The translations under genes were made by a program, and so were the position numbers. Of a stretch of DNA of 64,000 nucleotides, positions 44,601 through 53,281 are shown piece by piece. Source of the stretch: Pseudomonas sp. (GTDB lineage Bacteria; Pseudomonadota; Gammaproteobacteria; Pseudomonadales; Pseudomonadaceae). Every line of letters starts with the position of its first letter. Position 1 is the first letter of the stretch. The notes under the pieces were generated by a model. The model saw only the letters and a program-made list of their open reading frames with translations. It was not told the origin of the DNA and searched no databases. Location: the NCBI GenBank assembly GCA_007713455.1, contig VMRT01000002.1, forward strand, positions 474,805 to 538,804, in the 5' to 3' direction.

Positions 44601-45002
44601 TCAGCGGCGTGAAATCAGACCGAGCAGAAAGCCGACCCCGGCAGCGATGCCGATCGATTGCCAGGGATGGGTGTGTACATATTCCTCGGTGCACTGGATG
44701 GCAGCCTGACCCTGCTCGCGCATCGAGCCTTCCCGCTCCTTGAGCATTTCACGAGCCTTGGCAATGTTTGCGTTGATCTTGCTGCGCAGCTCTTCGGTTT
44801 GGCCGCCTGCGGTTTCCTGAGTGTGCTTGAGCAGACGCTCAGTGTCGCCGATCAGAGTATGAAACTCTTCAATCAGTGCGTTCTGCGCAGCTTGCAGGTT
44901 GCGACGATGGGCAGATGTATCGATCAGGGGGCGGGTGCTCCCAGCGGGACCTTCGGGAATCGGGGTGTTATCGCTGGTGCCGAAAGTGGACTCGGTAGAC
45001 AT
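44601..45002 (-). CDS. DUF883 (YqjD/ElaB) family protein
   Basis: A 133-residue protein with a disordered start, a long helical region (about residues 35-105) and a C-terminal glycine-rich membrane anchor, HPWQSIGIAAGVGFLLGLISRR. In E. coli, members of this family tether ribosomes to the membrane in stationary phase. GAGGAG precedes the ATG. It is the first gene of a three-gene operon with the YqjE- and YqjK-like genes. Confidence 0.9.
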   Translation of the reverse strand: MSTESTFGTSDNTPIPEGPAGSTRPLIDTSAHRRNLQAAQNALIEEFHTLIGDTERLLKHTQETAGGQTEELRSKINANIAKAREMLKEREGSMREQGQAAIQCTEEYVHTHPWQSIGIAAGVGFLLGLISRR

Positions 45003-45136
45003 GCGCAGCTCCTCTTGATTCTTCGGGGCAAAAGGCCCCGTTGCCTCAAGTTTCGAGCATTGCGCCTCGTTAAAGGTTCCCCGCTTCGTTGAGCCGTGTA
45101 GACGCATATGCAACTGCGTTGGAATCACTGCTGTTG

Positions 45137-45168
45137 GTAAAAAAGAAAACCCGCCGAAGCGGGTTTTC
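45137..45168 (-). terminator. Intrinsic terminator after the porin gene
   Basis: On the minus strand AAAACCCGC pairs with GCGGGTTTT around a TTCG tetraloop, followed by CTTTTTT. It lies about 30 bases beyond the porin stop. Confidence 0.92.
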
Positions 45169-45199
45169 CTGTCTACAGCAGAGAGTGCAGTAGCCGCTA

Positions 45200-46474
45200 T
45201 TACATCAGCGGGATGGTGTAGCTGACGATCAGACGGTTCTGATCGATGTCGCTGCCGGTACCGTTGGAGCGGAAAGTGGCGTTGCGCCACTTGAGGTTCA
45301 GATTCTTCAGCGCACCTTCCTGGAAGGTGTAGCCGATATCGGTATTGCGCTCCCACTCTTTACCATCGCCATTAGCGCCGAAGTCGTCACCGCTCAGATA
45401 GCGGGTCATGAAGCTCAGGCCAGGGATGCCGACGGCGGCAAAGTTGAAGTCATAGCGTGCTTGCCACGACTTTTCGTCGGTCTTCGCGAAGTCGCCGATC
45501 TGTACGTAGTTGACGAGGTAGGGGTCGATGTTGCCGCCAACGTAGGCGAAACCGGTATCGCCGGACATCTTCTGGTAACCCAGGCCGAAGCTATGGCCAC
45601 TGATCGAGTAGGTGACCATGGCGCCGAAGGCCTTGTTGTCGACATTGGAGTTGCCGTCATCCTTCGAGCGCTGGTAGCGCAGGTCGGTCTTCAGCGACTG
45701 GCCGTCAGCAATCGGCAGCACATGAATAAGGTTCAGTGCGTGCTGCTTGTAGAAGTCTTCCAGGTTGCTGTAGTAGTACGAAGCGCTCAGGTCCTTGGTG
45801 ACCTTGTAAGTGCCGCCGAGATACACGAACTCATCGGCTGTTAGCCCAGAGTCAGCAACGGTGGCCCCATCAATGGTAATTCCCTTTCCGGAGGTATTGA
45901 CGGCCATGTCTTCATAGTTCGTCGAGTTCCGGTTGTTGATCTGGTCAATATAACCCAGGTCCAGGGTCAGGCCGTCGATCTCGTTGGAAACCAGCTGGCC
46001 ACCACGCATTACTGCCGGCAGCAGACGACTGTCGCTAGTGCCAACCGCAGGGTTCTTCAATTGCAACGTGCCGACTTTCAGAACACTCTTGGAGACTTTT
46101 GCTTTGGCAGTCAGACCCAGCTCGGAATAATCATCCGGAGCGCGTCCAGAATCACCCGCTGGTAGCAGGCCAGTGCCGGTGCGGTCAGGGCTGGAGTCCA
46201 GTTTGACACCAAGCAAGCCCAGCGCATCTACACCAAAGCCCACTGTGCCTTCGGTGTAACCCGACTCAACGCGCAGCAGGAAACCTTGTGCCCATTCGTC
46301 TTGCTTGGATTGGCTGGCGCCGTCTTGGCGATTATCACTGTTGTAGTAGAAGTTACGCAGTTCCAGACCAGCCTTGGTGTCTTCGATGAAGGCGGCTTGG
46401 GCCATGGTTGGGATAGCCAGTGTTGCTCCCAGAGTGGCGAGGGCCACGCCCCGGGCGATGGGGGTCTTGAGCAT
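45200..46474 (-). CDS. OprD-family outer-membrane porin
   Basis: A 424-residue outer-membrane protein with a signal peptide ending in MAQA, then the family start AFIEDTKAGLELRNFYYN. Repeated amphipathic strands suit an 18-strand barrel, and the C-terminal residues IVSYTIPLM are typical. OprD proteins take up amino acids or organic acids; the substrate cannot be told from sequence. GAGGAG lies before the ATG. It is monocistronic. Confidence 0.93.
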   Translation of the reverse strand: MLKTPIARGVALATLGATLAIPTMAQAAFIEDTKAGLELRNFYYNSDNRQDGASQSKQDEWAQGFLLRVESGYTEGTVGFGVDALGLLGVKLDSSPDRTGTGLLPAGDSGRAPDDYSELGLTAKAKVSKSVLKVGTLQLKNPAVGTSDSRLLPAVMRGGQLVSNEIDGLTLDLGYIDQINNRNSTNYEDMAVNTSGKGITIDGATVADSGLTADEFVYLGGTYKVTKDLSASYYYSNLEDFYKQHALNLIHVLPIADGQSLKTDLRYQRSKDDGNSNVDNKAFGAMVTYSISGHSFGLGYQKMSGDTGFAYVGGNIDPYLVNYVQIGDFAKTDEKSWQARYDFNFAAVGIPGLSFMTRYLSGDDFGANGDGKEWERNTDIGYTFQEGALKNLNLKWRNATFRSNGTGSDIDQNRLIVSYTIPLM

Positions 46475-46897
46475 TTCTTATTTCTCCTCGTTGGATGATG
46501 CTCTGAAGTCGCTCTTTACGGCGCCATGCAATAAAACATTACAGAGGTTTTTCAACCTTTAGACTTTAGTCGCCAAGTCCCGCAAGTCAACGTGCTAGAC
46601 GGTCGCAGGCATATCGTGCAAGTGCGCGATATTCGCGTACGACCCGTAAAGTTGCACAAGACAACGGCCTGGCGGTTAAAGACTAAAGGGTGTGCCGTGC
46701 AATCTGCGTCGCCGCGGGTGGCAGCATCCTAGCGTTTTGCTCGGGCAGAGTCGAATGGCCATCGCATAATCGCCTGATGAGTGAGGTTGAATTCACATTT
46801 TTGTTGCTGGCGCGTCTGCCGACCGAAGTCATTTATCAATGGCGCGCCGAATAACGCTTGCTAGAATTCGAGCACATAACATTGCGAGAGGCGTCAG
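46475..46897. other. Non-coding region upstream of the porin gene
   Basis: These 423 bp between divergent genes hold no supported ORF. The stretch contains the two 13-base inverted copies described in a separate entry. A TAGAAT hexamer at 46862-46867 may be the -10 of the downstream glutaredoxin-like gene. Confidence 0.6.
46556..46689. repeat. Inverted pair of 13-mers upstream of the porin gene
   Basis: CCTTTAGACTTTA (46556-46568, plus strand) and CCTTTAGTCTTTA (46689-46677, minus strand) differ only at the central base. They face each other 108 bp apart. Each contains two CTTTA units 7 bases apart. This looks like a pair of sites for one DNA-binding protein. Confidence 0.5.
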
Positions 46898-47143
46898 ATG
46901 TTACCGGAATGCCAACTGTTCGGGACCTTGGGCTGCCATCTATGCGAGCAGGCCGAGGAAGTGCTCATGCCTTTGGTCGAATATGGGCTGCTGGTCGAAT
47001 TGATCGATATCGCTGAGCGCCCTGATTGGGTCGAGGATTATGGTTTGCGAATCCCGGTGCTTCGTCGCGTCGATACCGGTTCCGAATTGAACTGGCCGTT
47101 CGAGGCAGAGCAGGTGGTGAGCTTTCTTCAGGGTTCGACGTGA
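46898..47143 (+). CDS. Glutaredoxin-family (DUF836-like) protein
   Basis: An 81-residue thioredoxin-fold protein with a CHLC redox motif at about residues 13-16 and the cis-Pro in RIPVLRR. It is likely a small thiol-disulfide protein; partners are unknown. GAGAGG precedes the ATG, and an intrinsic terminator follows. Confidence 0.85.
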   Translation: MLPECQLFGTLGCHLCEQAEEVLMPLVEYGLLVELIDIAERPDWVEDYGLRIPVLRRVDTGSELNWPFEAEQVVSFLQGST

Positions 47144-47164
47144 TATTGAACAAATTACAGGCAT

Positions 47165-47194
47165 AAAAAAACCGGCATGTTTGCCGGTTTTTTG
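47165..47194. terminator. Bidirectional intrinsic terminator
   Basis: AAAAAACCGGC pairs with GCCGGTTTTTT. It ends the glutaredoxin-like gene on the plus strand and tRNA-Pro(CGG) on the minus strand. Confidence 0.93.
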
Positions 47195-47226
47195 TTCAGC
47201 TAAGCAGCTACCTGAACAGCGGGATA

Positions 47227-47303
47227 TGGTCGGAGCGACTGGATTCGAACCAGCGACCTTCTCGTCCCGAACGAGACGCGCTACCAAGCTGCGCTACGCT
47301 CCG
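47227..47303 (-). tRNA. tRNA-Pro, anticodon CGG
   Basis: A 77-nt tRNA including encoded CCA. The acceptor stem is CGGAGCG/CGCTCCG, the D arm contains AGCTTGGTAGCGC, and the anticodon stem TCTCG/CGAGA encloses TTCGGGA, giving CGG, which reads CCG. The T arm has GGTTCGAATCC. It is transcribed alone, with its own promoter and terminator. Confidence 0.97.
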
Positions 47304-47315
47304 AAGATGGCGCGC

Positions 47316-47343
47316 ATTCTACAGAAAAAGTTTTGTTGCACAA
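47316..47343 (-). promoter_or_regulatory. Sigma-70 promoter of tRNA-Pro(CGG)
   Basis: On the minus strand TTGTGC, 16 bases, then TAGAAT, followed by a GC-rich discriminator (GCGCGCC) typical of stable-RNA promoters. Confidence 0.7.
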
Positions 47344-47456
47344 GGTGTTAGGAGGGGTTTTTTTGGGGGCGGCCAGCCTTTTGTGAGCTGCTAGCGGAAC
47401 AATCGACCTTCGCGGCAGATAACCTAGGATCTATCTTGTGCGAAGGTCGACCTGGC

Positions 47457-47678
47457 TCAGAGTTCTCGTACGGTGCGAACCTGATCCTTGTTCACTTTGC
47501 CTGGCTTGCCATCGATTTGCTCATATTCGTAGAAGCCCGACTCGTCATCGAAATCGGGATGGTCCAGAGTTTGAATTTCACGACCATCGTTGAGCGTGAT
47601 CACGCTTGGGTTCGCGCAGCCGGCAAGGACGGTAAAGCCCAGCGCGAGTAGCAGGGCGGGGATGATGCGTGGTTGCAT
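47457..47678 (-). CDS. YgdI/YgdR-like small lipoprotein
   Basis: A 73-residue protein with a lipoprotein signal ending in the lipobox LAGC (Cys at 21). It has the YgdI/YgdR pattern ITLNDGREIQTLDHPDFDDESGFYEYEQIDGK. It is an envelope lipoprotein of unknown role. AAGGAA precedes the ATG. Confidence 0.88.
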   Translation of the reverse strand: MQPRIIPALLLALGFTVLAGCANPSVITLNDGREIQTLDHPDFDDESGFYEYEQIDGKPGKVNKDQVRTVREL

Positions 47679-47723
47679 GACGCTGTTCCTTCTGCGGGTT
47701 CGATACCCATGGGACGAAACCCA

Positions 47724-48329
47724 CTAGGACGAAGTTCCCCTCGAGCCAGTGATCTTGAGCAGCTCCGGTGTATTCAGGTTGGCGAGACGGGGGTCGCCCC
47801 GGTGTACCTCAAGCGCACGGGCGCCAAGATGAAGAAGTGCACGCAAAGGGCTGCGTTCTCCAGATTGCCAGCAAGCGTCAACTTCGGCCTGTCGGCCGGT
47901 GGGAATTATGCTGAACAGGGGCTCCCATTGGCCTTCGCAGCTCAGCATGACTGGCCTGTCTGGCTCTTCGAGCGCGGTCTGGTAGAGCGACTGCAGCAAA
48001 GGGCGATCAATCAACGGGGTGTCGCATGGCAGTACGAGCATCCAGGCGTTGCGAGCAGCTGCAAGACCGCTGCGTATTCCTGCAAGGGGGCCGGGGAATC
48101 CCTGCTCTTCATCGCTAATCAATCGATCGGCATAGGCCGAGTAGCGGGCTCGATTGCGGTTGCAGGACAGCAGGAGGTCGTCTGTCAATGGCTGAACGGT
48201 CTCATGCAACCATGCAATCAACGGGCGTCCCTGCCATTCGACCAGTCCTTTGTCCTGTCCTCCCATACGTTGCCCACGGCCACCCGCCAGAAGCAGGATG
48301 GAGCAGGAAGGCAGTAGCGGGTCGGGCAT
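47724..48329 (-). CDS. mobA: Molybdenum cofactor guanylyltransferase
   Basis: A 201-residue nucleotidyltransferase that attaches GMP to molybdopterin. The N-terminal nucleotide-binding signature [17 protein letters not shown] and the VLPCDTPLI motif (metal-binding Asp) are present. The product, bis-MGD cofactor, is needed by NasA encoded elsewhere in this window. Confidence 0.94.
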   Translation of the reverse strand: MPDPLLPSCSILLLAGGRGQRMGGQDKGLVEWQGRPLIAWLHETVQPLTDDLLLSCNRNRARYSAYADRLISDEEQGFPGPLAGIRSGLAAARNAWMLVLPCDTPLIDRPLLQSLYQTALEEPDRPVMLSCEGQWEPLFSIIPTGRQAEVDACWQSGERSPLRALLHLGARALEVHRGDPRLANLNTPELLKITGSRGTSS

Positions 48330-48559
48330 ATCATCGCTCCAGAAAAAATTGCATATAGCACTCGGGCTGGCGGTCGGGCAGCGTGCGCACGGGAGGTGTG
48401 GAGGCCTGGCGCTCGGGTTATTGGAATCTGTGTCGCGCTTCGGCGACCCAGGAGTGCTTCAGCTAAACCAACGAAAAATCCTGTTGTCTATCTCCTCCAT
48501 CCACTTTCTCTGGAAGAGGGTGCCGCCTGCTCATTGGCTGATACAAGGAGAACAATCAA

Positions 48560-49591
48560 ATGCAGGAGAGAAACGTTTGGGTTGATTATGCCAAGGCGAT
48601 CGGGATCATTCTTGTTGTCTACGGGCATGTCGCGCGAGGCGTGTTCAATGCCGGGTTGCCGATGGATGAGGCGCGATTCGTGCTGGTCGACAGCATCATT
48701 TACAGCTTTCACATGCCGCTGTTCTTCTTCCTGTCGGGTTTATTCTTCTTCGATTCGTTGCAGAAGCGGGGCCGGGGCGGGTTGATCATCAACAAGGTCG
48801 ACACAATCGTCTATCCCTTTATTGTCTGGTCTTTACTACAAGGTCTGTTCGAAGTCGTCCTGTCGAATTACACGAACGGTCAGGTCACCTTGGTTGAGGT
48901 GTTCTCGTTGCTCTGGATGCCGCGAGCGCAGTTCTGGTTCCTGTACGCTCTGTTTCTGGTGTTCGTGGTTTGTGCGTTTCTTTATGCGCGGGCAGATCGG
49001 CGCTATTTCTTGCCATTCGTGGTCCTGTTTGGCTTGCTGTATGTCTTCCAGCAGGATCTGACGGTAAACAACATGACCCGCTTTATCCTGGGCAACACCG
49101 TCTTCTTCGCATTGGGCGTCTGGTTCAACGAGGTCAAGGCGTTCTTCCTTGCGCGTTATACACAGCTGACATTATTTTTCGGTGCGCTGTTCATCCTGGG
49201 GCAGTACCTGTTTCATGTGACCTTCGGTCTGAACTATGCCGATGGCGGCATGGCGGTACTCGCGCTTGCAACCATATCCATCTTTTTCATGATCGCGTTG
49301 TCGATGTGGCTAGGTCAGTTTCGCGTGGATTGGTTTCTGTTTATCGGCGCTTCGTCGATGACGATCTACCTGATGCATATTCTGGCCGGTAGCGGGGTGC
49401 GGGTAATACTCAGCAAATTCCTTGGTATTGATTCAATCACAGCGCATCTGATTATCGGAACGCTGATCGGTACGGGGGCTCCGTTGTTGGCGCAAGTCGT
49501 GATCAATCGCTACAAACTGTACTTCTTGCTCACCCCGCCCAAGCAGATTTCGGCATCTCAGTTCCATATGCGCAAGGCTGTTGCCCACTAG
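48560..49591 (+). CDS. Acyltransferase-3 family membrane protein
   Basis: A 343-residue protein with about ten membrane helices. The acyltransferase-3 start VDYAKAIGIILVVYGHVARG contains the His near residue 23 that is conserved in the family, and SFHMPLFFFLSGLFF follows. Such proteins O-acylate surface sugars. AAGGAG lies before the ATG. The DNA is visibly lower in GC than its neighbours (about half in sampled lines), which suggests acquisition. No glycan genes are adjacent, so the substrate is open. Confidence 0.85.
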   Translation: MQERNVWVDYAKAIGIILVVYGHVARGVFNAGLPMDEARFVLVDSIIYSFHMPLFFFLSGLFFFDSLQKRGRGGLIINKVDTIVYPFIVWSLLQGLFEVVLSNYTNGQVTLVEVFSLLWMPRAQFWFLYALFLVFVVCAFLYARADRRYFLPFVVLFGLLYVFQQDLTVNNMTRFILGNTVFFALGVWFNEVKAFFLARYTQLTLFFGALFILGQYLFHVTFGLNYADGGMAVLALATISIFFMIALSMWLGQFRVDWFLFIGASSMTIYLMHILAGSGVRVILSKFLGIDSITAHLIIGTLIGTGAPLLAQVVINRYKLYFLLTPPKQISASQFHMRKAVAH

Positions 49592-49665
49592 CGCGGCCCT
49601 GTCATGCACCGACGCAGATGCCGCTCAGCAGGCCATGCTTGCTGAGCGGTATCACGCATGCGGTA

Positions 49666-49983
49666 TTAGCCGCAGCCGATGCGCTCTATGGTCATATCCT
49701 TGTCGGTATAGATATTCAGTCTCTGCGAGTTGTATTCCAGTGTGACGATATCGTCGGGCCGCAGGACCCGCGCGGTGATTGCCCCGGATTGCTCCCTTGC
49801 TCGTTCAAGTATTTCTGGCGTGACGGTTTGGCCCGTCAAGCTTGCCACGGCATCGGCGTTGCACCGTCCGACTGACTCAGTCGGGCTGCTGTTTGACGGT
49901 GCTGTAGATGTCGTTTGACAGCCTGTCAGTACAAATGTGGCCGAGGTTATGGCAATTGGTAGGGCTCGTTTGATGCGCTGCAC
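49666..49983 (-). CDS. I78-family peptidase-inhibitor lipoprotein
   Basis: A 105-residue protein with a lipoprotein signal ending in LTGC and an inhibitor I78 domain: GRCNADAVASLTGQ, then a C-terminal segment with LRPDDIVTLEYNSQRLNIY and ERIGCG. I78 proteins inhibit serine proteases. The start was set at the GTG at 49983 because AGGAG lies just before it. No ATG is available upstream in frame. Confidence 0.85.
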   Translation of the reverse strand: MQRIKRALPIAITSATFVLTGCQTTSTAPSNSSPTESVGRCNADAVASLTGQTVTPEILERAREQSGAITARVLRPDDIVTLEYNSQRLNIYTDKDMTIERIGCG

Positions 49984-50167
49984 AGCCTCTCCTTTTTCGT
50001 CTGGTTTGTCGGAGCGCAACTACTATCAAAGATACGGGTATGCCGATAGGCCTCCATGCCAGTTGGAAAAAACAGCTGTGGATGGGAACCGAAGCGGCGT
50101 TGGCTCGTCTTAATGGCTGATGGCGCTTTGCAATCCCCTGGCTGCAAGAAAAATAAGGAGTTCCGCT

Positions 50168-50569
50168 ATGTTCAATTCCCCCCTACTCAAGCGTGTCGCT
50201 ACGGTGCTAGCTGCTCTGCACTTGCTTCTGGTAGCTCAAGTTCCGCTGGCGCAAGCTGCGATGATCGGCACGCCTGAGGTTGTTGCTGAACATCAGCAGC
50301 AGGTCGATCGGCAACAGTTGCTGACGATGCTGGATGATCAGGATGTGCAAAAGAAGCTGGAAGCGATGGGCGTCGAACGTGATCAGGTTGAAAAGCGCAT
50401 CAACGGCCTGACGGCAGCGGAACTGGCCCAGTTCAATCAGCAACTTGATCAGGCCCCCGCAGGGGCAGGCGTTGTCGGCGTGATCGTGCTGTTCCTAGTG
50501 ATCTTCATCATCACGGACATGCTATGTGCCACTAATATTTTCAACTTCGTCAACTGCATCAATCGTTGA
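50168..50569 (+). CDS. PA2779-like secreted small membrane protein
   Basis: A 133-residue protein with a signal sequence ending in AQA (about residue 30), a helical Gln-rich middle and a C-terminal hydrophobic helix (about 103-125) preceded by PAGAG. It matches the PA2779 group that always accompanies a PA2778-type cysteine peptidase. AAGGAG lies before the ATG at 50168. Its stop overlaps the TTG start of the peptidase gene. The function is unknown; it may be substrate or anchor of the peptidase. Confidence 0.82.
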   Translation: MFNSPLLKRVATVLAALHLLLVAQVPLAQAAMIGTPEVVAEHQQQVDRQQLLTMLDDQDVQKKLEAMGVERDQVEKRINGLTAAELAQFNQQLDQAPAGAGVVGVIVLFLVIFIITDMLCATNIFNFVNCINR

Positions 50570-51519
50570 GCCAGCGGCTACTCATACTGCTCCTGATCGG
50601 TCTTCTCGGGGGCTGTGCGCGAACGACGGTTACGCTTGTCGATCATGCTCAGCTCCCGACAAGAGCCGAGTTGGTGGACGTTCCGTTCTACCCGCAGGAA
50701 GACTACCAATGCGGACCCGCTGCATTGGCAACCATGCTCGTGCAGCGTGACATCGAAGTAACGCCGGAAGCGCTTGTAGAGCAGGTCTACATTCCCAAGC
50801 GCAAAGGCAGCTTGCAGGTGGAGATGGTTGCTGCCGCCCGTTCTGCTGGGCTTCTTGTATATCCGCTGCAGCCTAGTCTCAGTGATCTTCTTGCCGAAGT
50901 CGCTGCGGGCAACCCGGTTCTGGTTCTACAGAACCTCGCTTTCGATCGTTGGCCTCAATGGCATTTTGCCGTGGTGGTGGGCTATGACCTTGCAGATCAG
51001 GAAATTGTGCTTAGGTCTGGCACTACCAAGCGTTTGGTGGTGAGTTTTCACGAGTTCGAGCGCTCGTGGCGCAAGGCGGAGCGCTGGGCCGTACTTACTT
51101 TGCAGCCACAGCGGATACCACAAACTGCGCAAGAAACTGTCTGGCTTCGCAGTGCCAGCGATCTGGAAGAGGTTGGGCAACTGCGCGCGGCTCGGGCGGC
51201 GTACGAAGCCGGCGCGAAGCGTTGGAACTCGGCGCTCACGCAGTTTGCTTTGGCGAACAGTCAGTATGCGGCTGGAGAAAAGGCTGCGGCTGAGGAATCG
51301 TTACGGCGCAGTGTTCGTCTCGACCCGGGCTTCGCCATTGGTTGGTTCAATCTATCGCAGGTAATGGCTGAGAACGGTTGTGACGTGGGTGCTCGCCACG
51401 CACAGGCCTGTGCCCTGCGAATGGATCCGGATGATGATCGGCTCAGGGCGCCGCTGCCGGCCCTGGAGGGCAAGCGAGCGGCGCAATGCTTGCCGAGCCC
51501 GCCATGCGTGTCCAAGTGA
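50566..51519 (+). CDS. PA2778-like cysteine peptidase lipoprotein with TPR
   Basis: A 317-residue protein with a lipobox LGGC (Cys17). A papain-fold C39-like peptidase domain follows, with catalytic C49 in YQCGPAALA and H133 in QWHFAVVVGYD, then a TPR-like region (about residues 190-290). The start is TTG at 50566, overlapping the TGA of the previous gene; no ATG is available. It should act in the periplasm or at the outer membrane. Its target is unknown, but the coupled small protein upstream is the obvious candidate. Confidence 0.82.
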   Translation: MSQRLLILLLIGLLGGCARTTVTLVDHAQLPTRAELVDVPFYPQEDYQCGPAALATMLVQRDIEVTPEALVEQVYIPKRKGSLQVEMVAAARSAGLLVYPLQPSLSDLLAEVAAGNPVLVLQNLAFDRWPQWHFAVVVGYDLADQEIVLRSGTTKRLVVSFHEFERSWRKAERWAVLTLQPQRIPQTAQETVWLRSASDLEEVGQLRAARAAYEAGAKRWNSALTQFALANSQYAAGEKAAAEESLRRSVRLDPGFAIGWFNLSQVMAENGCDVGARHAQACALRMDPDDDRLRAPLPALEGKRAAQCLPSPPCVSK

Positions 51520-51525
51520 TCTCGG

Positions 51526-52809
51526 TCAGAAGCCAAGCCTGTCGCGCAGGTTGTAGTACATCGCTCCGAGAGCGCTGAGCGGTACCTGAAAACGCTGTCC
51601 TCCAGGGAAAGGGTAATGAGGCAGGCTGGCGAGCGCATCAAAGCGCTCTGCCTGGCCGCTCAGGGCCTCGGCGATCACCTTTCCAGCAACATGTGTATAG
51701 GTGACGCCATGACCGCTACAACCCTGCGAGTAGTAGATGTTGCTGCCCAGCCGCCCCACCTGGGGCAGCCGTGAAAGCGTCAGCAGGAAATTGCCTGTCC
51801 AGGCAAAGTCGATCTTCACTTTTTCCAGCTGCGGAAAGGTCTTCAGCATCTTGGGTCGGATGATCGATTCGATGTCGGCGGGATCACGTGCGCCATACAC
51901 TACGCCTCCCCCGTAGATGAGCCGTTTATCCGCTGAGAGCCGGTAGTAATCAAGCAGATAATTGCAGTCTTCTACGCAATAGTCCTGAGGCAGAAGGCTG
52001 TTTGCGAGTTCATCATCAAGTGGCTCCGTCGCGACCACTTGTGTGCCGCAAGGCATGGATTTGGCGGCGAGCTCGGGAATCAAATTGCCAAGATAGGCGT
52101 TGCCTGCTACCACGACGAATCTTGCGCGCACGGTCCCCTTTGGAGTGTGCACCAGCGGTGCGTCGCCATATTCGATGCGAAGCGCGGGGGATTGCTCGAA
52201 GATGCTGCCTCCCAGTGATTCAACAGCTTCTGCTTCTCCGAGTGCCAGATTGAGAGGGTGAATATGGCCGCCTTGCTTGTCGAGCATACCTCCGGCATAT
52301 CTCTCGCTAGCGACCACTCGCTGTATGCCTTGTTTATCCAGTAGCTCGAGGTGCGGGTAGCCATATCTTTCCCACAAGGCCTTCTGTGCTTCGAGGTGGT
52401 GTATCTGCTTCTGATTGAAGGCGGCAAATACGCCGCCGTCTTTCAGGTCGCACTGAATGCCATAGCGTGCTACGCGTTCACGGATAATTCGTCCGCCTTC
52501 GAATGCCATATCCCCGATCAACTTCGCTGCCGAGGCGCTCGCACTACGCTCGATGCTGTCAAGGTCTCGGCTGTAGCTGTTGACGATCTGCCCGCCATTG
52601 CGCCCAGAGGCGCCGAAACCGACCTTGGCTGCTTCCAATATGATTACGCTGAAACCCTTTTCAAGAAGAAACAGGGCCGTCGACAGGCCTGTGTATCCGG
52701 CGCCGATCACGCACACGTCGGCCTGCTTGTTTTCCTGAAGTTCTTGTCGAACACCTGTCGCGTTGGCCGTCGCTGCGTAGTGGGAAGCGGGATAATTGTT
52801 GTGCGGCAT
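51526..52809 (-). CDS. FAD-dependent amine oxidase (PauB/PuuB-like)
   Basis: A 427-residue DAO-family flavoprotein with the FAD motif VIGAGYTGLSTALFLLEKG near residues 34-52 and GFGASGRNGGQI after it. The closest known group is gamma-glutamylputrescine oxidase (PauB/PuuB), which oxidises glutamylated polyamines. Pseudomonas carries several copies with different substrates. It lies tail to tail with the PA2778-like gene, as in P. aeruginosa. The ribosome site is weak. Confidence 0.85.
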   Translation of the reverse strand: MPHNNYPASHYAATANATGVRQELQENKQADVCVIGAGYTGLSTALFLLEKGFSVIILEAAKVGFGASGRNGGQIVNSYSRDLDSIERSASASAAKLIGDMAFEGGRIIRERVARYGIQCDLKDGGVFAAFNQKQIHHLEAQKALWERYGYPHLELLDKQGIQRVVASERYAGGMLDKQGGHIHPLNLALGEAEAVESLGGSIFEQSPALRIEYGDAPLVHTPKGTVRARFVVVAGNAYLGNLIPELAAKSMPCGTQVVATEPLDDELANSLLPQDYCVEDCNYLLDYYRLSADKRLIYGGGVVYGARDPADIESIIRPKMLKTFPQLEKVKIDFAWTGNFLLTLSRLPQVGRLGSNIYYSQGCSGHGVTYTHVAGKVIAEALSGQAERFDALASLPHYPFPGGQRFQVPLSALGAMYYNLRDRLGF

Positions 52810-52936
52810 CTTGGATTCTCTGTTCTGAATTTTTTACGCATCCTAGCGCTTGACCCTGTAGCTCGCCAGCGTCGCAACATAACAAGCAGGAATTTTCAAA
52901 ATTTCCAGATATCAGTGAGTTAGAAGAAAAAACCGC

Positions 52937-52964
52937 TTGACTCTTTTTTTCTTGGCTTTAGAAT
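52937..52964 (+). promoter_or_regulatory. Sigma-70 promoter of tRNA-Val
   Basis: TTGACT, 16 bases, then TAGAAT. The GC-rich discriminator GCGCCCCC follows, as in stringently controlled stable-RNA promoters. Confidence 0.85.
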
Positions 52965-52977
52965 GCGCCCCCATCGA

Positions 52978-53054
52978 AGGCACATAGCTCAGTTGGTTAG
53001 AGCACCACCTTGACATGGTGGGGGTCGTTGGTTCGAATCCAATTGTGCCTACCA
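52978..53054 (+). tRNA. tRNA-Val, anticodon GAC
   Basis: A 77-nt tRNA with encoded CCA. The acceptor stem is AGGCACA/TGTGCCT, the D arm contains AGCTCAGTTGGTTAGAGC, and the anticodon stem CCACC/GGTGG encloses TTGACAT, giving GAC. The T arm has GGTTCGAATCC. Confidence 0.97.
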
Positions 53055-53062
53055 ATTCGAAT

Positions 53063-53092
53063 AAAAGGGTCGCTTACGCGGCCCTTTTTTTT
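53063..53092 (+). terminator. Intrinsic terminator after tRNA-Val
   Basis: AAGGGTCGC pairs with GCGGCCCTT (one G-U pair) around TTAC, followed by at least six further T residues. It separates the tRNA from thrS. Confidence 0.92.
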
Positions 53093-53281
53093 GGCTTGCT
53101 TGTCAGAGGTCGGGGTTTCTGAAAGCATCGCCAGTCTTGTTTTCCTCCAGTGACTTCGGTTCGGTCGGGTGAGCCTCAGGCTCCTGCCATTGTGCGGCAG
53201 GTGTGCTCGTCGAATCGCTTTACTGGCTCATCCCAACCCATGTGGCCTTTGGTACGGGTCACCACTAGGAGAGGAGGCGCC

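Noticed and set aside
53093..53281. T-box or other riboswitch before thrS
   Set aside because: No T-box sequence or specifier-like stem is visible. T-boxes are not expected in this lineage.
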